From contig NZ_JAPNTZ010000003.1 in the NCBI RefSeq assembly GCF_026626335.1, positions 186,001 to 250,000 of the forward strand: a DNA stretch of 64,000 nt, written 5' to 3'. The first letter of the stretch is position 1; the number at the start of each line of letters is the position of its first letter. The DNA is from Paractinoplanes pyxinae. GTDB lineage: Bacteria; Actinomycetota; Actinomycetes; Mycobacteriales; Micromonosporaceae. Under the pieces are notes generated by a model that ran no database searches, was not told the origin of the DNA, and was given only the letters and a program-made list of their open reading frames with translations. Of this stretch, positions 36,001 to 43,561 are shown piece by piece. A program made the position numbers and the translations under genes.

Positions 36001-37282
36001 CTACTGGGGCGACTACGGGACCGGGCGCGACCTGGCTCAGGAGGTGCTTGAGGACTGGCGGACCCGGCTGGGCACCGACCATCGGCAGACCCTGTCCACC
36101 GCCAAACTGCTCGGCTACTACTGGTGGGTGCTGGGCGAGTTCGAGTCGGCGGCCGATATCCAGCGCGAGACCTTGCAGCTCTACCAGAGCACGGCCGGCG
36201 CCGAGGACGAGGACACGATCGACGCCATGGGCATGGTCGCGTCGACCCTGCGTGTCTCGGGCCGGTTCACCGCGGCCCGCGACCTCGACCTGCGGGCATT
36301 CCGGACGGCGCGGCAGAGCCTGGGTGAGGACGACCCGGCCACCTTGCGCGCGGCTCACAACCTGAGCGTCAGCCTGCGGCTCACCGGGGAGTTCCGGGTC
36401 GCGCGGCAACTCGACGCGGACACTTACCGCCGGCGGATCGCGGCGCTCGGCCACGACCATCCCGAGACGCTGCGCACCTTGAACAACCTCACCATCGACG
36501 AGCGGGAGTGCGGCGAGTACATCCGCTCCCGCCGGATGGTTGAGGAGAACTACAACCGGTACGCGCGGCTCTTCGGCGTGGCGCACCAGGAAACGATCCG
36601 GATCGCCCGCAACCTCGCCGTGGCGCGACGCCGGGCCGGTGATCACGAGGGCGCGTACAAGCTGGCCGAGGACACGATGAACCGGTTCCGCGAGCGGTTC
36701 GGCCCGACGCAGCCCGACACGATCGCCGCTGCCCTCAACTTCGCGGTCGACCTGCGAGAGTCGGACGATCTGCCACGCGCGAGGGAGCTGGCCGAGCAGA
36801 CCGCGGCGGACTACCGCGAGACGTTGGGCGCTGATCACCCGTACACCCTCTATGCCCGCACCAATCTCGCCATCGTGCTGCGACTGCTCGGCCGCACCAC
36901 CGAATCGGAGGAACACAACCGGGCCGCCTGGAACGGCCTGCAGCGCATGCTCGGCGACCGGCACATTTTGACGCTGACCTGCGGCATCAACCTAGCCAGC
37001 GACCTCGCCGAGCAGGGCCGCCACGACGAGGCCTACGAGCTCGACGCGGCGATTCTCGGCCTGTGCCGCGAGCTCATCGGCCGGGAGCACCCGTCGACGC
37101 TGGCGTGTGCGCTCAACGTCTCGTTCGATTTGAAGGCGCTCGGTCGTGCGATCGAAGGCGCGGCGCTGTTCGACGAGACCGTGGACGCCTACGCCCGGGT
37201 GCTCGGCGCCGACCACGCGGCCATCATCGCCGCCCGCGCCGGAGCGCGGGCCAACTGCGACGTCGACCCGATGCAGTTCTGA
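33011..37282 (+). CDS. Giant vWA-NB-ARC-TPR protein (SAV_2336/FxSxx-COOH-system TPR family)
   Basis: 1423 aa. Residues ~1-150 are disordered and Pro-rich. A divergent vWA (SAV_2336-type) domain spans ~150-400, with D162-S-S-A-T at the MIDAS position (DxSxT). A linker leads to an NB-ARC STAND ATPase at ~600-900: Walker A GEGGVGKS (640-647), Walker B LLVFDN (715-720). Then winged-helix segments and about ten TPRs (~960-1410) with repeated RLGTDHRQTL-like turns. This is the architecture annotated as FxSxx-COOH system tetratricopeptide protein. STAND ATPases are signal-activated switches; the TPRs probably sense a ligand or peptide. It ends the operon. Confidence 0.92.
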   Translation: MSGAGPESAALHPEHSRPDAHQIRDAVWLAAMIRDGGGPPVEAPEPERHSAAGSGRASTPEAGIGSATTSYEPPPINRDPPADVAEGLVRHPTEIPGFPLGALPSGRRIARALNPFKRRVRSVTEAELDEDATAEWAADTGIWLPRYRPAQERWLGLTLIVDSSATMAVWRPTLTALRFMLERHSAFRAVRTFSLSADDGGAPRLHAPSGGAHSPAELLDPSGRQAFLVITDGLGALWRHPSLDALLRLWGSCGPLTLVNPFPQRHWRDGNLVPRLCRLRSPRPAASTGELLVRYPGELTNLFDPPVPAGSLAVPLIELSPRWLRWWTRLLTGRPAWADATVHVVDPGTPPEPVDLGDEPEPEAAVLGFRRTSPGAFRLATLLAAAPLELPLLHRLQRILLPGSETHHLAEVLNSPLVRPAERAGFEFHDGVREALLACASRDDSARVLRTIAVHRPGRDVAGTRLAQVVEAPDSAPEPRVTDETVALYRIELVVLDAMSGPYAPRARRLRAAIDAYDRQTGTPAEDPTAEDRAPRTDVAEGGDPVPAQPEPERPRGVPDEPPFPMHDEFGLTSSLLPDERPLSLQEIVEGQSPDQAPEVWGNVPPRNPVFTGRRALLEQLETRLRTQNVAAVLPQALHGEGGVGKSQIAIEYAYRHRNEYDVIWWVPSERPAQILASLIELGDRLDLEVGNEVISAVPKVRDALRAGTPYGNWLLVFDNAENPETVRGYFPEEGTGKVLITSRNQEWSVIAESLEVDVFTRAESVRLLQRRNPGLPQPEADRLAGALGDLPLAIEHASAWLHATDMAVGDYLDLIREKQSQLTDLDLAPGYEIPVAAAANVALDRLAVENPAALQLLQVCSFFAPEPISRDLFEGVRAAMGAPELDEALKNPSRLNQAIRDIQKYVLARVDHRGNSLQLHRLVQKVLQDSIPAERRALMEHGAHLLLTGVKLGDPADSEQWLRYQALASHLINSRSWACEDDWARDVVSSLVKFYFYWGDYGTGRDLAQEVLEDWRTRLGTDHRQTLSTAKLLGYYWWVLGEFESAADIQRETLQLYQSTAGAEDEDTIDAMGMVASTLRVSGRFTAARDLDLRAFRTARQSLGEDDPATLRAAHNLSVSLRLTGEFRVARQLDADTYRRRIAALGHDHPETLRTLNNLTIDERECGEYIRSRRMVEENYNRYARLFGVAHQETIRIARNLAVARRRAGDHEGAYKLAEDTMNRFRERFGPTQPDTIAAALNFAVDLRESDDLPRARELAEQTAADYRETLGADHPYTLYARTNLAIVLRLLGRTTESEEHNRAAWNGLQRMLGDRHILTLTCGINLASDLAEQGRHDEAYELDAAILGLCRELIGREHPSTLACALNVSFDLKALGRAIEGAALFDETVDAYARVLGADHAAIIAARAGARANCDVDPMQF

Positions 37283-37288
37283 GCCGCG

Positions 37289-39130
37289 CTACTTGCCCAC
37301 GACCGGCGCGAGCCACCGTGCGACCTCGATCGGCGTGGATGCGTGGCGGGCACCGGGCGCGGCGTAGACGGCTCGGACCAGGTCGGGCCGCAGGCTCAGC
37401 GCGGCCGCGGCGGCGTGCTCGCCGGCGTCGGCCAGGCTGATGGCCAGGCCGGCCCAGGCGCGGGCCTCGTCGTCGGTGATCGGGATTGTCCCGGCCGGAC
37501 CGATCCGGCTCAGCTCGCCGGCGAACGCATCGCGGGCGGCCGGGCCGTCCTGAGCCAGCAGAGCGTTCTCGCCGGCCGCCACTGCGTCGGCGCCGCCGGT
37601 GCGGTTCGCGGCCGCGGCGACGGCCTGGCGGCGAGCGACCGCGGGAATGCGCTGCCGCCATCGCAGCTGGGGATGCGGATCGATCACGGCCGAGCTCACC
37701 GCTTCCGCAGCGGGGGGCTGCTGTCGTTCCAGCAGTCCGGCCAGGGTGGTCACCTCTTCGGCGCGCGGCCGGAAATGACGCAGGCGCCAACCCGTCCGGT
37801 GGCTGTCCGCGGTGATCTGGGCGAGCCGCTCCAACTGCGGCCCGGCTGCCTCGACCGGTTCGGCGAGCCATTCGCCGACCTGATCGCGCAGGCCTTCCAG
37901 GAGGTGCCGGCCGGTCTCGGTCAGACCCGTGGCCGCGAGGCCGATATGGACGGACTCGGCGGTCTGCTTCAGGGCGTACAGGTATTCGAAGGCGGCGACG
38001 TCCCGTTCCTGGCCGTCCACCTTCTGCAGCCTGATGCGCCAGAAACGGGCGATGCCGAAGAACGCGTAGATTCCCTGAATGAGACCGCTGAGCGGCCGGG
38101 GGTCATCGCGCCACGGAGCATAATAGAGCGATCCGTCGTCGGGCTCGGTCAGCTGGATCAAATGCAGCAGCGCACCCAATTTTATGTGCTGATACTCGTG
38201 GATCAGCGAAACGGCCATGATGGTCGCGTCCGGCGGTTCGGAAACCATGACACCGCCGAAGGCCTCACCGTTGGAGGCGCTACGGGTGTCCCAGCCGGGC
38301 AGGTGTTTGAGCGGAACAATGGAAGCGACCCCGTCGGCCATCGCGTCGGCGTCGTCCGGGTAGTCGCGGCACAGCAATGCCCACGCGTCCTCGATGAGGC
38401 CGCGCCAACGGGCGAACTCGTCCCCATCGAGGCGTGCCGGCCGAACTGGGTCACCGAGGTCACGGAGCGGGTCCAAGTCATCGACCCACACGGACAGCCG
38501 CGGCTCACGGCCGGCGGTGACGCGGCGTAGCGCCCACCACGTGGCCTCGTCGGACAGCTGATCAGAATCGGTATCGTCAGACGGAACGACCAGGGTGCGC
38601 CGGCCGAGGTGAAACGTGAACCCGCCGTCGTTGGTGCTCGCCTCCACCGTGGCGTCCGCGTCCGCCTTCGGGAAGCGTGCCAGCCCGAAGGTGTGAACCA
38701 TGAGGTCACCCTCGCGGAGCGGCAACCGCGCCGACCACGGCAATCCGGCGCGGGCGGCCGCCGCGAGACCCAGCGCGTGGACGACGCCGAGGTCGACGAA
38801 GAGCGGCGCGTCGCTATGGGCGCCACCCCGCAACCGGCGAAGAGCGTAGGCGCAGGAGCTCCCGACGCCCGGGTCGAGCAGGAGTGAGCGGACGGCCTCC
38901 GGCGCAGCCCGTTGCGCCTCGGTCAGGATCGCGAGTACGGCCGCGATCGGTTCCAGCGGACCGAGGCCGCCGTGGCGGGCGTCGATCTCGTTAAGCAGGG
39001 TGCTGATCAGCAGCAAACGCCTGCTTTCCTCCGTCGCCCAAAGGTCGCGGGTGATGGCCGCCGTTCCCTCGCCCCTCGCCAGGACGGCGAAGGACTCCGC
39101 GGAGAGGCGGTGCCGGGTGACCGGGTTCAT
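37289..39130 (-). CDS. HEXXH-motif putative peptide-modification enzyme
   Basis: A 613-aa cytosolic protein whose central motif SLIHEYQHIKLGALL (H311-E-x-x-H315) marks the family annotated as HEXXH putative peptide modification proteins (aKG-HExxH peptide beta-hydroxylase type). In other actinobacteria it occurs alone or fused to FxsB radical SAM enzymes in FxSxx-COOH RiPP loci. Start ATG 39130 has GGAGGAAA upstream. It lies 40 bp behind a 58-codon peptide gene on the same strand and converges on the vWA-NB-ARC-TPR gene with 6 bp between stops. Metal-dependent hydroxylation of that peptide is the natural hypothesis. Confidence 0.85.
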   Translation of the reverse strand: MNPVTRHRLSAESFAVLARGEGTAAITRDLWATEESRRLLLISTLLNEIDARHGGLGPLEPIAAVLAILTEAQRAAPEAVRSLLLDPGVGSSCAYALRRLRGGAHSDAPLFVDLGVVHALGLAAAARAGLPWSARLPLREGDLMVHTFGLARFPKADADATVEASTNDGGFTFHLGRRTLVVPSDDTDSDQLSDEATWWALRRVTAGREPRLSVWVDDLDPLRDLGDPVRPARLDGDEFARWRGLIEDAWALLCRDYPDDADAMADGVASIVPLKHLPGWDTRSASNGEAFGGVMVSEPPDATIMAVSLIHEYQHIKLGALLHLIQLTEPDDGSLYYAPWRDDPRPLSGLIQGIYAFFGIARFWRIRLQKVDGQERDVAAFEYLYALKQTAESVHIGLAATGLTETGRHLLEGLRDQVGEWLAEPVEAAGPQLERLAQITADSHRTGWRLRHFRPRAEEVTTLAGLLERQQPPAAEAVSSAVIDPHPQLRWRQRIPAVARRQAVAAAANRTGGADAVAAGENALLAQDGPAARDAFAGELSRIGPAGTIPITDDEARAWAGLAISLADAGEHAAAAALSLRPDLVRAVYAAPGARHASTPIEVARWLAPVVGK

Positions 39131-39170
39131 CGAGTGGGTTTCCTCCAGCGCGCGTCGATGTGGATCTAGG

Positions 39171-39347
39171 TCAGTCGGCGCGTCCGGGGGGCCCTGTTCC
39201 GATGTTGAGGCGGGGTCGTTCGACCTGGCTGATAAGGATCCGGCGATACGGCTCGAGGGCGTCTTGAAGCGCCCGCTGACACAACTGGTCGAGGGTGGTG
39301 CCGCGCAGATCGGCGAGATCTGTTTCGATCGCCGTGGTCTTGTCCAA
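39171..39347 (-). CDS. 58-aa putative RiPP precursor peptide (TTG start)
   Basis: A short ORF directly upstream of the HEXXH gene. It begins (M)DKTTAIETDLADLRGTTL; the acidic ETDLxDLxxxxLDQL pattern resembles leader regions of FxSxx-COOH-type precursors. After a helical middle with one Cys (residue 23), the C-terminus reads PRLNIGTGPPGRAD, Gly/Pro-rich and core-like, but it lacks the FxSxx ending. The TTG at 39347 is preceded by GGTAGGAAG. The first in-frame ATG is absent, which explains why gene callers would miss it. Its substrate role for the HEXXH enzyme is inferred from position and leader likeness. Confidence 0.62.
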   Translation of the reverse strand: MDKTTAIETDLADLRGTTLDQLCQRALQDALEPYRRILISQVERPRLNIGTGPPGRAD

Positions 39348-39718
39348 GGCTTCCTACCGGTATGAAAAGCGAACGACGGGACCTAACACAATGAAACGCA
39401 CAGCGAAACCCTGATCGTAAAGGGTCAGAGTGGCAAGCGCGCAAAAACTGCCCGTTGGCATCGCCAGGACGGGCGGGGAGCACGTTACCCCCGCTCGGCG
39501 CGTTTGTCGCGAGCCGTGCGTGTGGAAAAACCAAGTTCCTGCGGTCGGGGTCCTCGCGGAGTGTCGATAGGGAGGAGCGCGACATCTCCCACCGCATACG
39601 TCGTAGTAATCACTTTCGGACACGATCGCCGTGTCGCAGAGGTCTTGAGCGGCGTCCAACACGCGCTCACCATAGTCGTAAGCCTATAGTCATGGGTACC
39701 CCGTTGGAGGGCTAATTG
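39348..39718. other. AT-richer intergenic region without a convincing gene
   Basis: About 370 bp between the divergent peptide gene and the ricin-domain gene, clearly less GC-rich than the rest of the window. Short frames exist on both strands, but none has the codon bias of the neighbours or a good RBS. It should contain the leftward promoter of the peptide-HEXXH operon; I could not fix its boxes. Confidence 0.6.
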
Positions 39719-39747
39719 TTGACACCGGCTGGGAGCGGTCCCACACT
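39719..39747 (+). promoter_or_regulatory. Promoter with imperfect CebR-type operator
   Basis: TTGACA (39719-39724), a 17-bp spacer and CACACT (39742-39747). The spacer contains TGGGAGCGGTCCCA (39730-39743), one base off the perfect CebR palindrome. It lies upstream of the ricin/beta-helix gene. Confidence 0.7.
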
Positions 39748-39787
39748 CATGGACACCTGTCAATGTGAACGATAACAAAGGATGATC

Positions 39788-41377
39788 ATGCCACGACGAC
39801 GATGGATCGCGGCGCTCGGTGTGTTCGCGCTCGCGGCGACCGGCGCGCTCGTCGGTTGGGCCCCGGCCGAGGCGGCCACGGTCAACACCTCCGCCTGGTA
39901 CGTGCTGGTCAACCGCAACAGCGGCAAGGCGATGGACGTCTACAACCTGGCCACCAACGCCGGCGCGGGCATCGCCCAGTTCACCCGCAACGACGGGAAC
40001 TGGCAGCAGTGGCAGTTCGTCGACGCCGGCAGCGGCTACTACAAGATCAAGAGCCGGCACAGCGGCCTGGTGCTGGAGCTGCCCAACGCCACCGACGGCA
40101 CGCAGCTCATCCAGAACACCGACAACGGCACGACCCGGCAGCAGTTCACGCTCAAGGACTCGGCCGGCGGCTACGTGCGCCTGCTGAACCGGCACAGCGG
40201 CAAGGCCCTGGACGTCTGGGAATGGTCCACGGCGGACGGCGGCATCGTCTCGCAGTTCGCCGACGCCGACGGGGCGAATCAGCAATGGCAGATGGTTCAG
40301 GTGGGCAGCGGAAGCAGCAGCGGCTGCGGTTCGGGCGCCTTCCAGTCGGAAGTCACCGTCAGCGGCAGCACGTGGACCGCGCGCAATGCTTCCGGCGCGA
40401 GTGTCTACAGCGGCACCGATTTCCGGGCGGCCGTGCAGGCCGGCATCGGCAGTCTCGCTTCCGGTCGTACGTCAATTCAGCGCGTTGTCGTGCGGGGCAA
40501 CGGATCCATGAGCGCCGGCTCGCGCATCTCGCTCGCGTCGTACACATCGCTCTCGGTTTGCGGCACCATCAACGTGACCGGATCGGGCAGTGGTGACTAC
40601 GCGCCCATCTATGCCCGCGGCGTCAGCAACATCGAGGTGCCTTATCTCAATGTGACCGGCGCGCCGATCTACGGCATCTTCATGCGCAACGTCAGCAACG
40701 TGTGGCTGGGCCAGATCGACATGCGTCTGAGCGGCGGCCTCGGCGTGCGCATCGACAACCGCGGCAACACCGCCGAATGGACCCGGAACGTCAAAATCGA
40801 CAACGTGTACGTGTCCGGGGCGTCGTCCCATGCGGTCGAGACGTACGGGGTGGACGGCATCACCATCGGCACGGTGACCGCCCGCAATGTCGGCGAATCG
40901 GGGCTGTTGCTCAACCAGACCATCAACGCCACCGTCGGCACTGTCGACGCCGACAACGCGGGCGCCGGAACGGGTTACGCCGCCTTCCGCATGGCCAACC
41001 GCAACGGCCGGATCGGCGACGCGTACCCGAACAACATCCGCGTCGGAACGGTGAAGGCCCGCGGCGGCGGCCGGGGCATTTTCTGCGTCTCGGAAAGCGG
41101 CGGCGCCACCATCGACCGCGTCGACATCGCCAACACGGGCAACAATGCCGTACTGGTCGAGAATTGCTACAACGTCGTCATCGCCGGCGTCTCGGGCACG
41201 ATCAGCGGCGGGGGAGAGGTCCGCATCGCCGCCCGCAGCGAGTTCCCGCCCTCGTCGGGCATCCGGTTCCAGAACCTGACGGTTGCGAACACGAACATCA
41301 CCTGGAGCCCGTGCCAGGGCAGCAACAACACCATCAGCAACGTGACGCGCACCAATTCGACGCTCACCTGGTGTTGA
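39788..41377 (+). CDS. Secreted protein with ricin-type CBM13 and right-handed beta-helix
   Basis: A 529-aa secreted protein. Signal peptide (about residues 1-30, ends AEAAT), then a ricin B-type lectin/CBM13 domain (about 32-170) with repeated QWQ/QQW and GKALDVW signatures. After a Ser/Gly linker, a beta-helix of NVWLGQIDMRLSG-like coils runs to the C-terminus. Such helices occur in pectate lyases and polysaccharide-binding proteins; I see no certain active site. ATG 39788 is preferred over 39782 because AAAGG is 6 bp upstream. Control by the CebR-like box suggests a role in plant polysaccharide use. Confidence 0.83.
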   Translation: MPRRRWIAALGVFALAATGALVGWAPAEAATVNTSAWYVLVNRNSGKAMDVYNLATNAGAGIAQFTRNDGNWQQWQFVDAGSGYYKIKSRHSGLVLELPNATDGTQLIQNTDNGTTRQQFTLKDSAGGYVRLLNRHSGKALDVWEWSTADGGIVSQFADADGANQQWQMVQVGSGSSSGCGSGAFQSEVTVSGSTWTARNASGASVYSGTDFRAAVQAGIGSLASGRTSIQRVVVRGNGSMSAGSRISLASYTSLSVCGTINVTGSGSGDYAPIYARGVSNIEVPYLNVTGAPIYGIFMRNVSNVWLGQIDMRLSGGLGVRIDNRGNTAEWTRNVKIDNVYVSGASSHAVETYGVDGITIGTVTARNVGESGLLLNQTINATVGTVDADNAGAGTGYAAFRMANRNGRIGDAYPNNIRVGTVKARGGGRGIFCVSESGGATIDRVDIANTGNNAVLVENCYNVVIAGVSGTISGGGEVRIAARSEFPPSSGIRFQNLTVANTNITWSPCQGSNNTISNVTRTNSTLTWC

Positions 41378-41405
41378 TCGGCTCCGAGCGGGGAACGTGC
41401 CCGGG

Positions 41406-41795
41406 ATGAGCCGATGGACACGAGCACTCGGGCAGGCGGCCCTCGGCGGTGTGCTGATCACCGCCGGGGCCGGCCATCTGACCACCAAGCGCCGGGAATT
41501 CCAGGCCCAGGTCCCGTCCTGGTTCCCGGCCGACCCGGACAAGGTGGTCGTCGTCAGCGGCGTCGCCGAACTGGCCCTGGGCGCCGCTCTGCTGGCCACG
41601 TGGCGACAGCCGGCCCGCTCGCGGCTGGGCCAGTTCGCGGCGGCCTTCTTCGTGGGCGTCTTCCCCGGCAACATCGCCCAGTTCGTCGAACGCAAGGACG
41701 GCTTCGGCCTCGACACCGACACCAAACGCGCCGTCCGCCTGCTCGGCCAGCCCGCCCTCGTGGCGTGGGCGCTGGCCGCCACTCGCCGGCGCTGA
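41406..41795 (+). CDS. DoxX-like small membrane protein
   Basis: A 129-aa protein with four predicted membrane spans and the sequence pattern of DoxX/DoxD-like proteins (ALGGVLITAGAGHLT at the start, VVVVSGVAELALGAALL in the middle). No enzyme motif. GTG 41397 is an alternative start three codons earlier. Role unknown. Confidence 0.75.
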   Translation: MSRWTRALGQAALGGVLITAGAGHLTTKRREFQAQVPSWFPADPDKVVVVSGVAELALGAALLATWRQPARSRLGQFAAAFFVGVFPGNIAQFVERKDGFGLDTDTKRAVRLLGQPALVAWALAATRRR

Positions 41796-41871
41796 ATGTG
41801 CCAAACCTGAAGTCGCACCCAACCACGAGCTGAGCCGGTGCGAAGTCCTCCCGACAGAGGGGGAGGACCCA

Positions 41872-43560
41872 ATGATCCGCAAACCTGTAGCGGCGGCGGC
41901 CGGGGCGGCGGTGCTCGTCGTGGCGCTGACCGGGCTCGGACCGGCGACCTCGGTCGCCTCGAGCCACCGGGAAGCGCCGCTGATCGCCAGCGATCCGGCC
42001 GCCGACAACACCGACCTGTACGCGTTCGTCAGCCCGGAACGGCCGGGCTACGTCACGATGATCGCCAACTGGATCCCGTTCGAGGAACCCGACGGCGGCC
42101 CCAACTTCTATCCGTTCGCGACCGACGCGGCGTACCGGATCAACGTGGACAACGACGGCGACGCCAAGCCCGACGCGGTGTTCCGGTGGACGTTCAAGAA
42201 CATCGACCAGCGCGGCAACAACACGTTCCTCTACAACAACGGGCCGGTCACCTCGCTCGACGACGAGAATCTGCTGTTCCGGCAGACGTACACGCTCGAG
42301 TCGTCCTTCGGCGGGCAGCCGTTCAAGACCCGGATCAGCGACGCCCCGGTGGCGCCGTCCCGGATCGGCGCGGCCTCCATGCCCGACTACCAGAAGCTGC
42401 GCGACCAGGCCACGGTCCAGCTCGACGGCGGCTGGAAGCTGTTCGCCGGGCAGGCCGACGACCCCTTCTTCCTCGATCTGCGGGTCTTCGACCTGCTGTA
42501 CGGCGGGGACCTGAGCGAGACCGGGCAGGACACCCTGGCCGGCTACAACGTGAACAGCATCGCCCTGCAGGTGCCGTTCAAAGATGTGGCGCTGGGCGGC
42601 AACGCGAAGCGCAACCCGAACATCGGCATCTGGACGACGACCGAGCGCAACCGTTCCCGCGTGTCCGACGGGCCCAGCCGGGGTGACCGGGTGCAGGTCT
42701 CGCGGCTGGGCAACCCGCTGGTCAACGAGGTCGTGGTGCCAGCCGGGCTGAAGGACGCGTTCAACTCGATCTCACCCGACAAGGACGCCGGCATCCCGGC
42801 CGTGGTCAAGCGGGTCACCGATCCCGAGCTGCCGAAACTCATCGAGAAGATCTACAACGTGAAGGCGCCGGCCACGCCGCGCAACGACCTCGTGGAGATC
42901 TTCCTGACCGGCATCACCACCAAGGCCGGCGGGCCGATCAAGGCCGACCTGAACTCGCAGCTGAACAACATGGACGTCGACGCGAGCCGGTTCCGGCCGT
43001 CGGAGATGCTGCGGCTCAACCTGTCGGTGCCGGTGAGCGACGAGCCCGAACGGCTCGGGGTGCTCGCGGGTGACCTGCAGGGCTTCCCGAACGGGCGCCG
43101 GCTGACCGACGACGCCGTGGACATCGCGGTGCAGGCGGTCGAGGGCGCGGCGCAGAGCGGCAAGCTGGTCGACGCGCTGGCCGCGGGCGACAAGGTGGAC
43201 AGCAACGACAACGCCTTCGGCGATTCCTTCCCGTACGTCGCACTGCCCAACCAGGGGGCGGTGAACGCGGATCGGGCCGCACCGGCCGCCGCCGGAAGCT
43301 CGTCGTCTTCGTCTTCGCCCGGTTCGGCCGGGGACGGCAGCTCGTCTTCGTCGGGCGCCGCTGCCGGGGCGGCCGACGCGCCCGACGCCCCTGACCTCGC
43401 GCCGGCGTCCGCGCAGAGCGGGCTGAGCAACGGGTCCGCGGTCATCTTCGGGGTCGGGGGCGTGGGCGCCCTGCTCGTCATGCTCACCGTCTGGTGGCTG
43501 ATGAAACGACGCCGGCGGGCCCCGATGACGTCCAGCAACGAACCCACGATCAGGTTCTGA
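41872..43560 (+). CDS. DUF4331 secreted, membrane-anchored protein
   Basis: A 562-aa protein. The signal peptide ends ATSVASS and is followed at once by the DUF4331 hallmark SHREAPLIASDPAADNTDLYAF. After the globular part (to about residue 465) come a Ser/Ala-rich spacer and a C-terminal membrane helix plus basic tail (LLVMLTVWWLMKRRRR), so it is exposed outside and anchored. It heads a three-gene cluster with a TPR protein (1 bp gap) and a NicO-type transporter, suggesting a common process, perhaps metal handling. Function of the family is unknown. Confidence 0.9.
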   Translation: MIRKPVAAAAGAAVLVVALTGLGPATSVASSHREAPLIASDPAADNTDLYAFVSPERPGYVTMIANWIPFEEPDGGPNFYPFATDAAYRINVDNDGDAKPDAVFRWTFKNIDQRGNNTFLYNNGPVTSLDDENLLFRQTYTLESSFGGQPFKTRISDAPVAPSRIGAASMPDYQKLRDQATVQLDGGWKLFAGQADDPFFLDLRVFDLLYGGDLSETGQDTLAGYNVNSIALQVPFKDVALGGNAKRNPNIGIWTTTERNRSRVSDGPSRGDRVQVSRLGNPLVNEVVVPAGLKDAFNSISPDKDAGIPAVVKRVTDPELPKLIEKIYNVKAPATPRNDLVEIFLTGITTKAGGPIKADLNSQLNNMDVDASRFRPSEMLRLNLSVPVSDEPERLGVLAGDLQGFPNGRRLTDDAVDIAVQAVEGAAQSGKLVDALAAGDKVDSNDNAFGDSFPYVALPNQGAVNADRAAPAAAGSSSSSSSPGSAGDGSSSSSGAAAGAADAPDAPDLAPASAQSGLSNGSAVIFGVGGVGALLVMLTVWWLMKRRRRAPMTSSNEPTIRF

Positions 43561-43561
43561 C

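Noticed and set aside
32969..36964. Open frame of over 1300 codons antisense to the vWA-NB-ARC-TPR gene
   Set aside because: Long antisense frames are expected at this GC content. The translation is Arg/Gly/Val-biased without any domain, while the sense strand encodes clear motifs.
39354..39662. 102-codon minus-strand frame upstream of the peptide gene
   Set aside because: No RBS, codon usage unlike the neighbours, and no recognisable sequence; more likely promoter and leader DNA.
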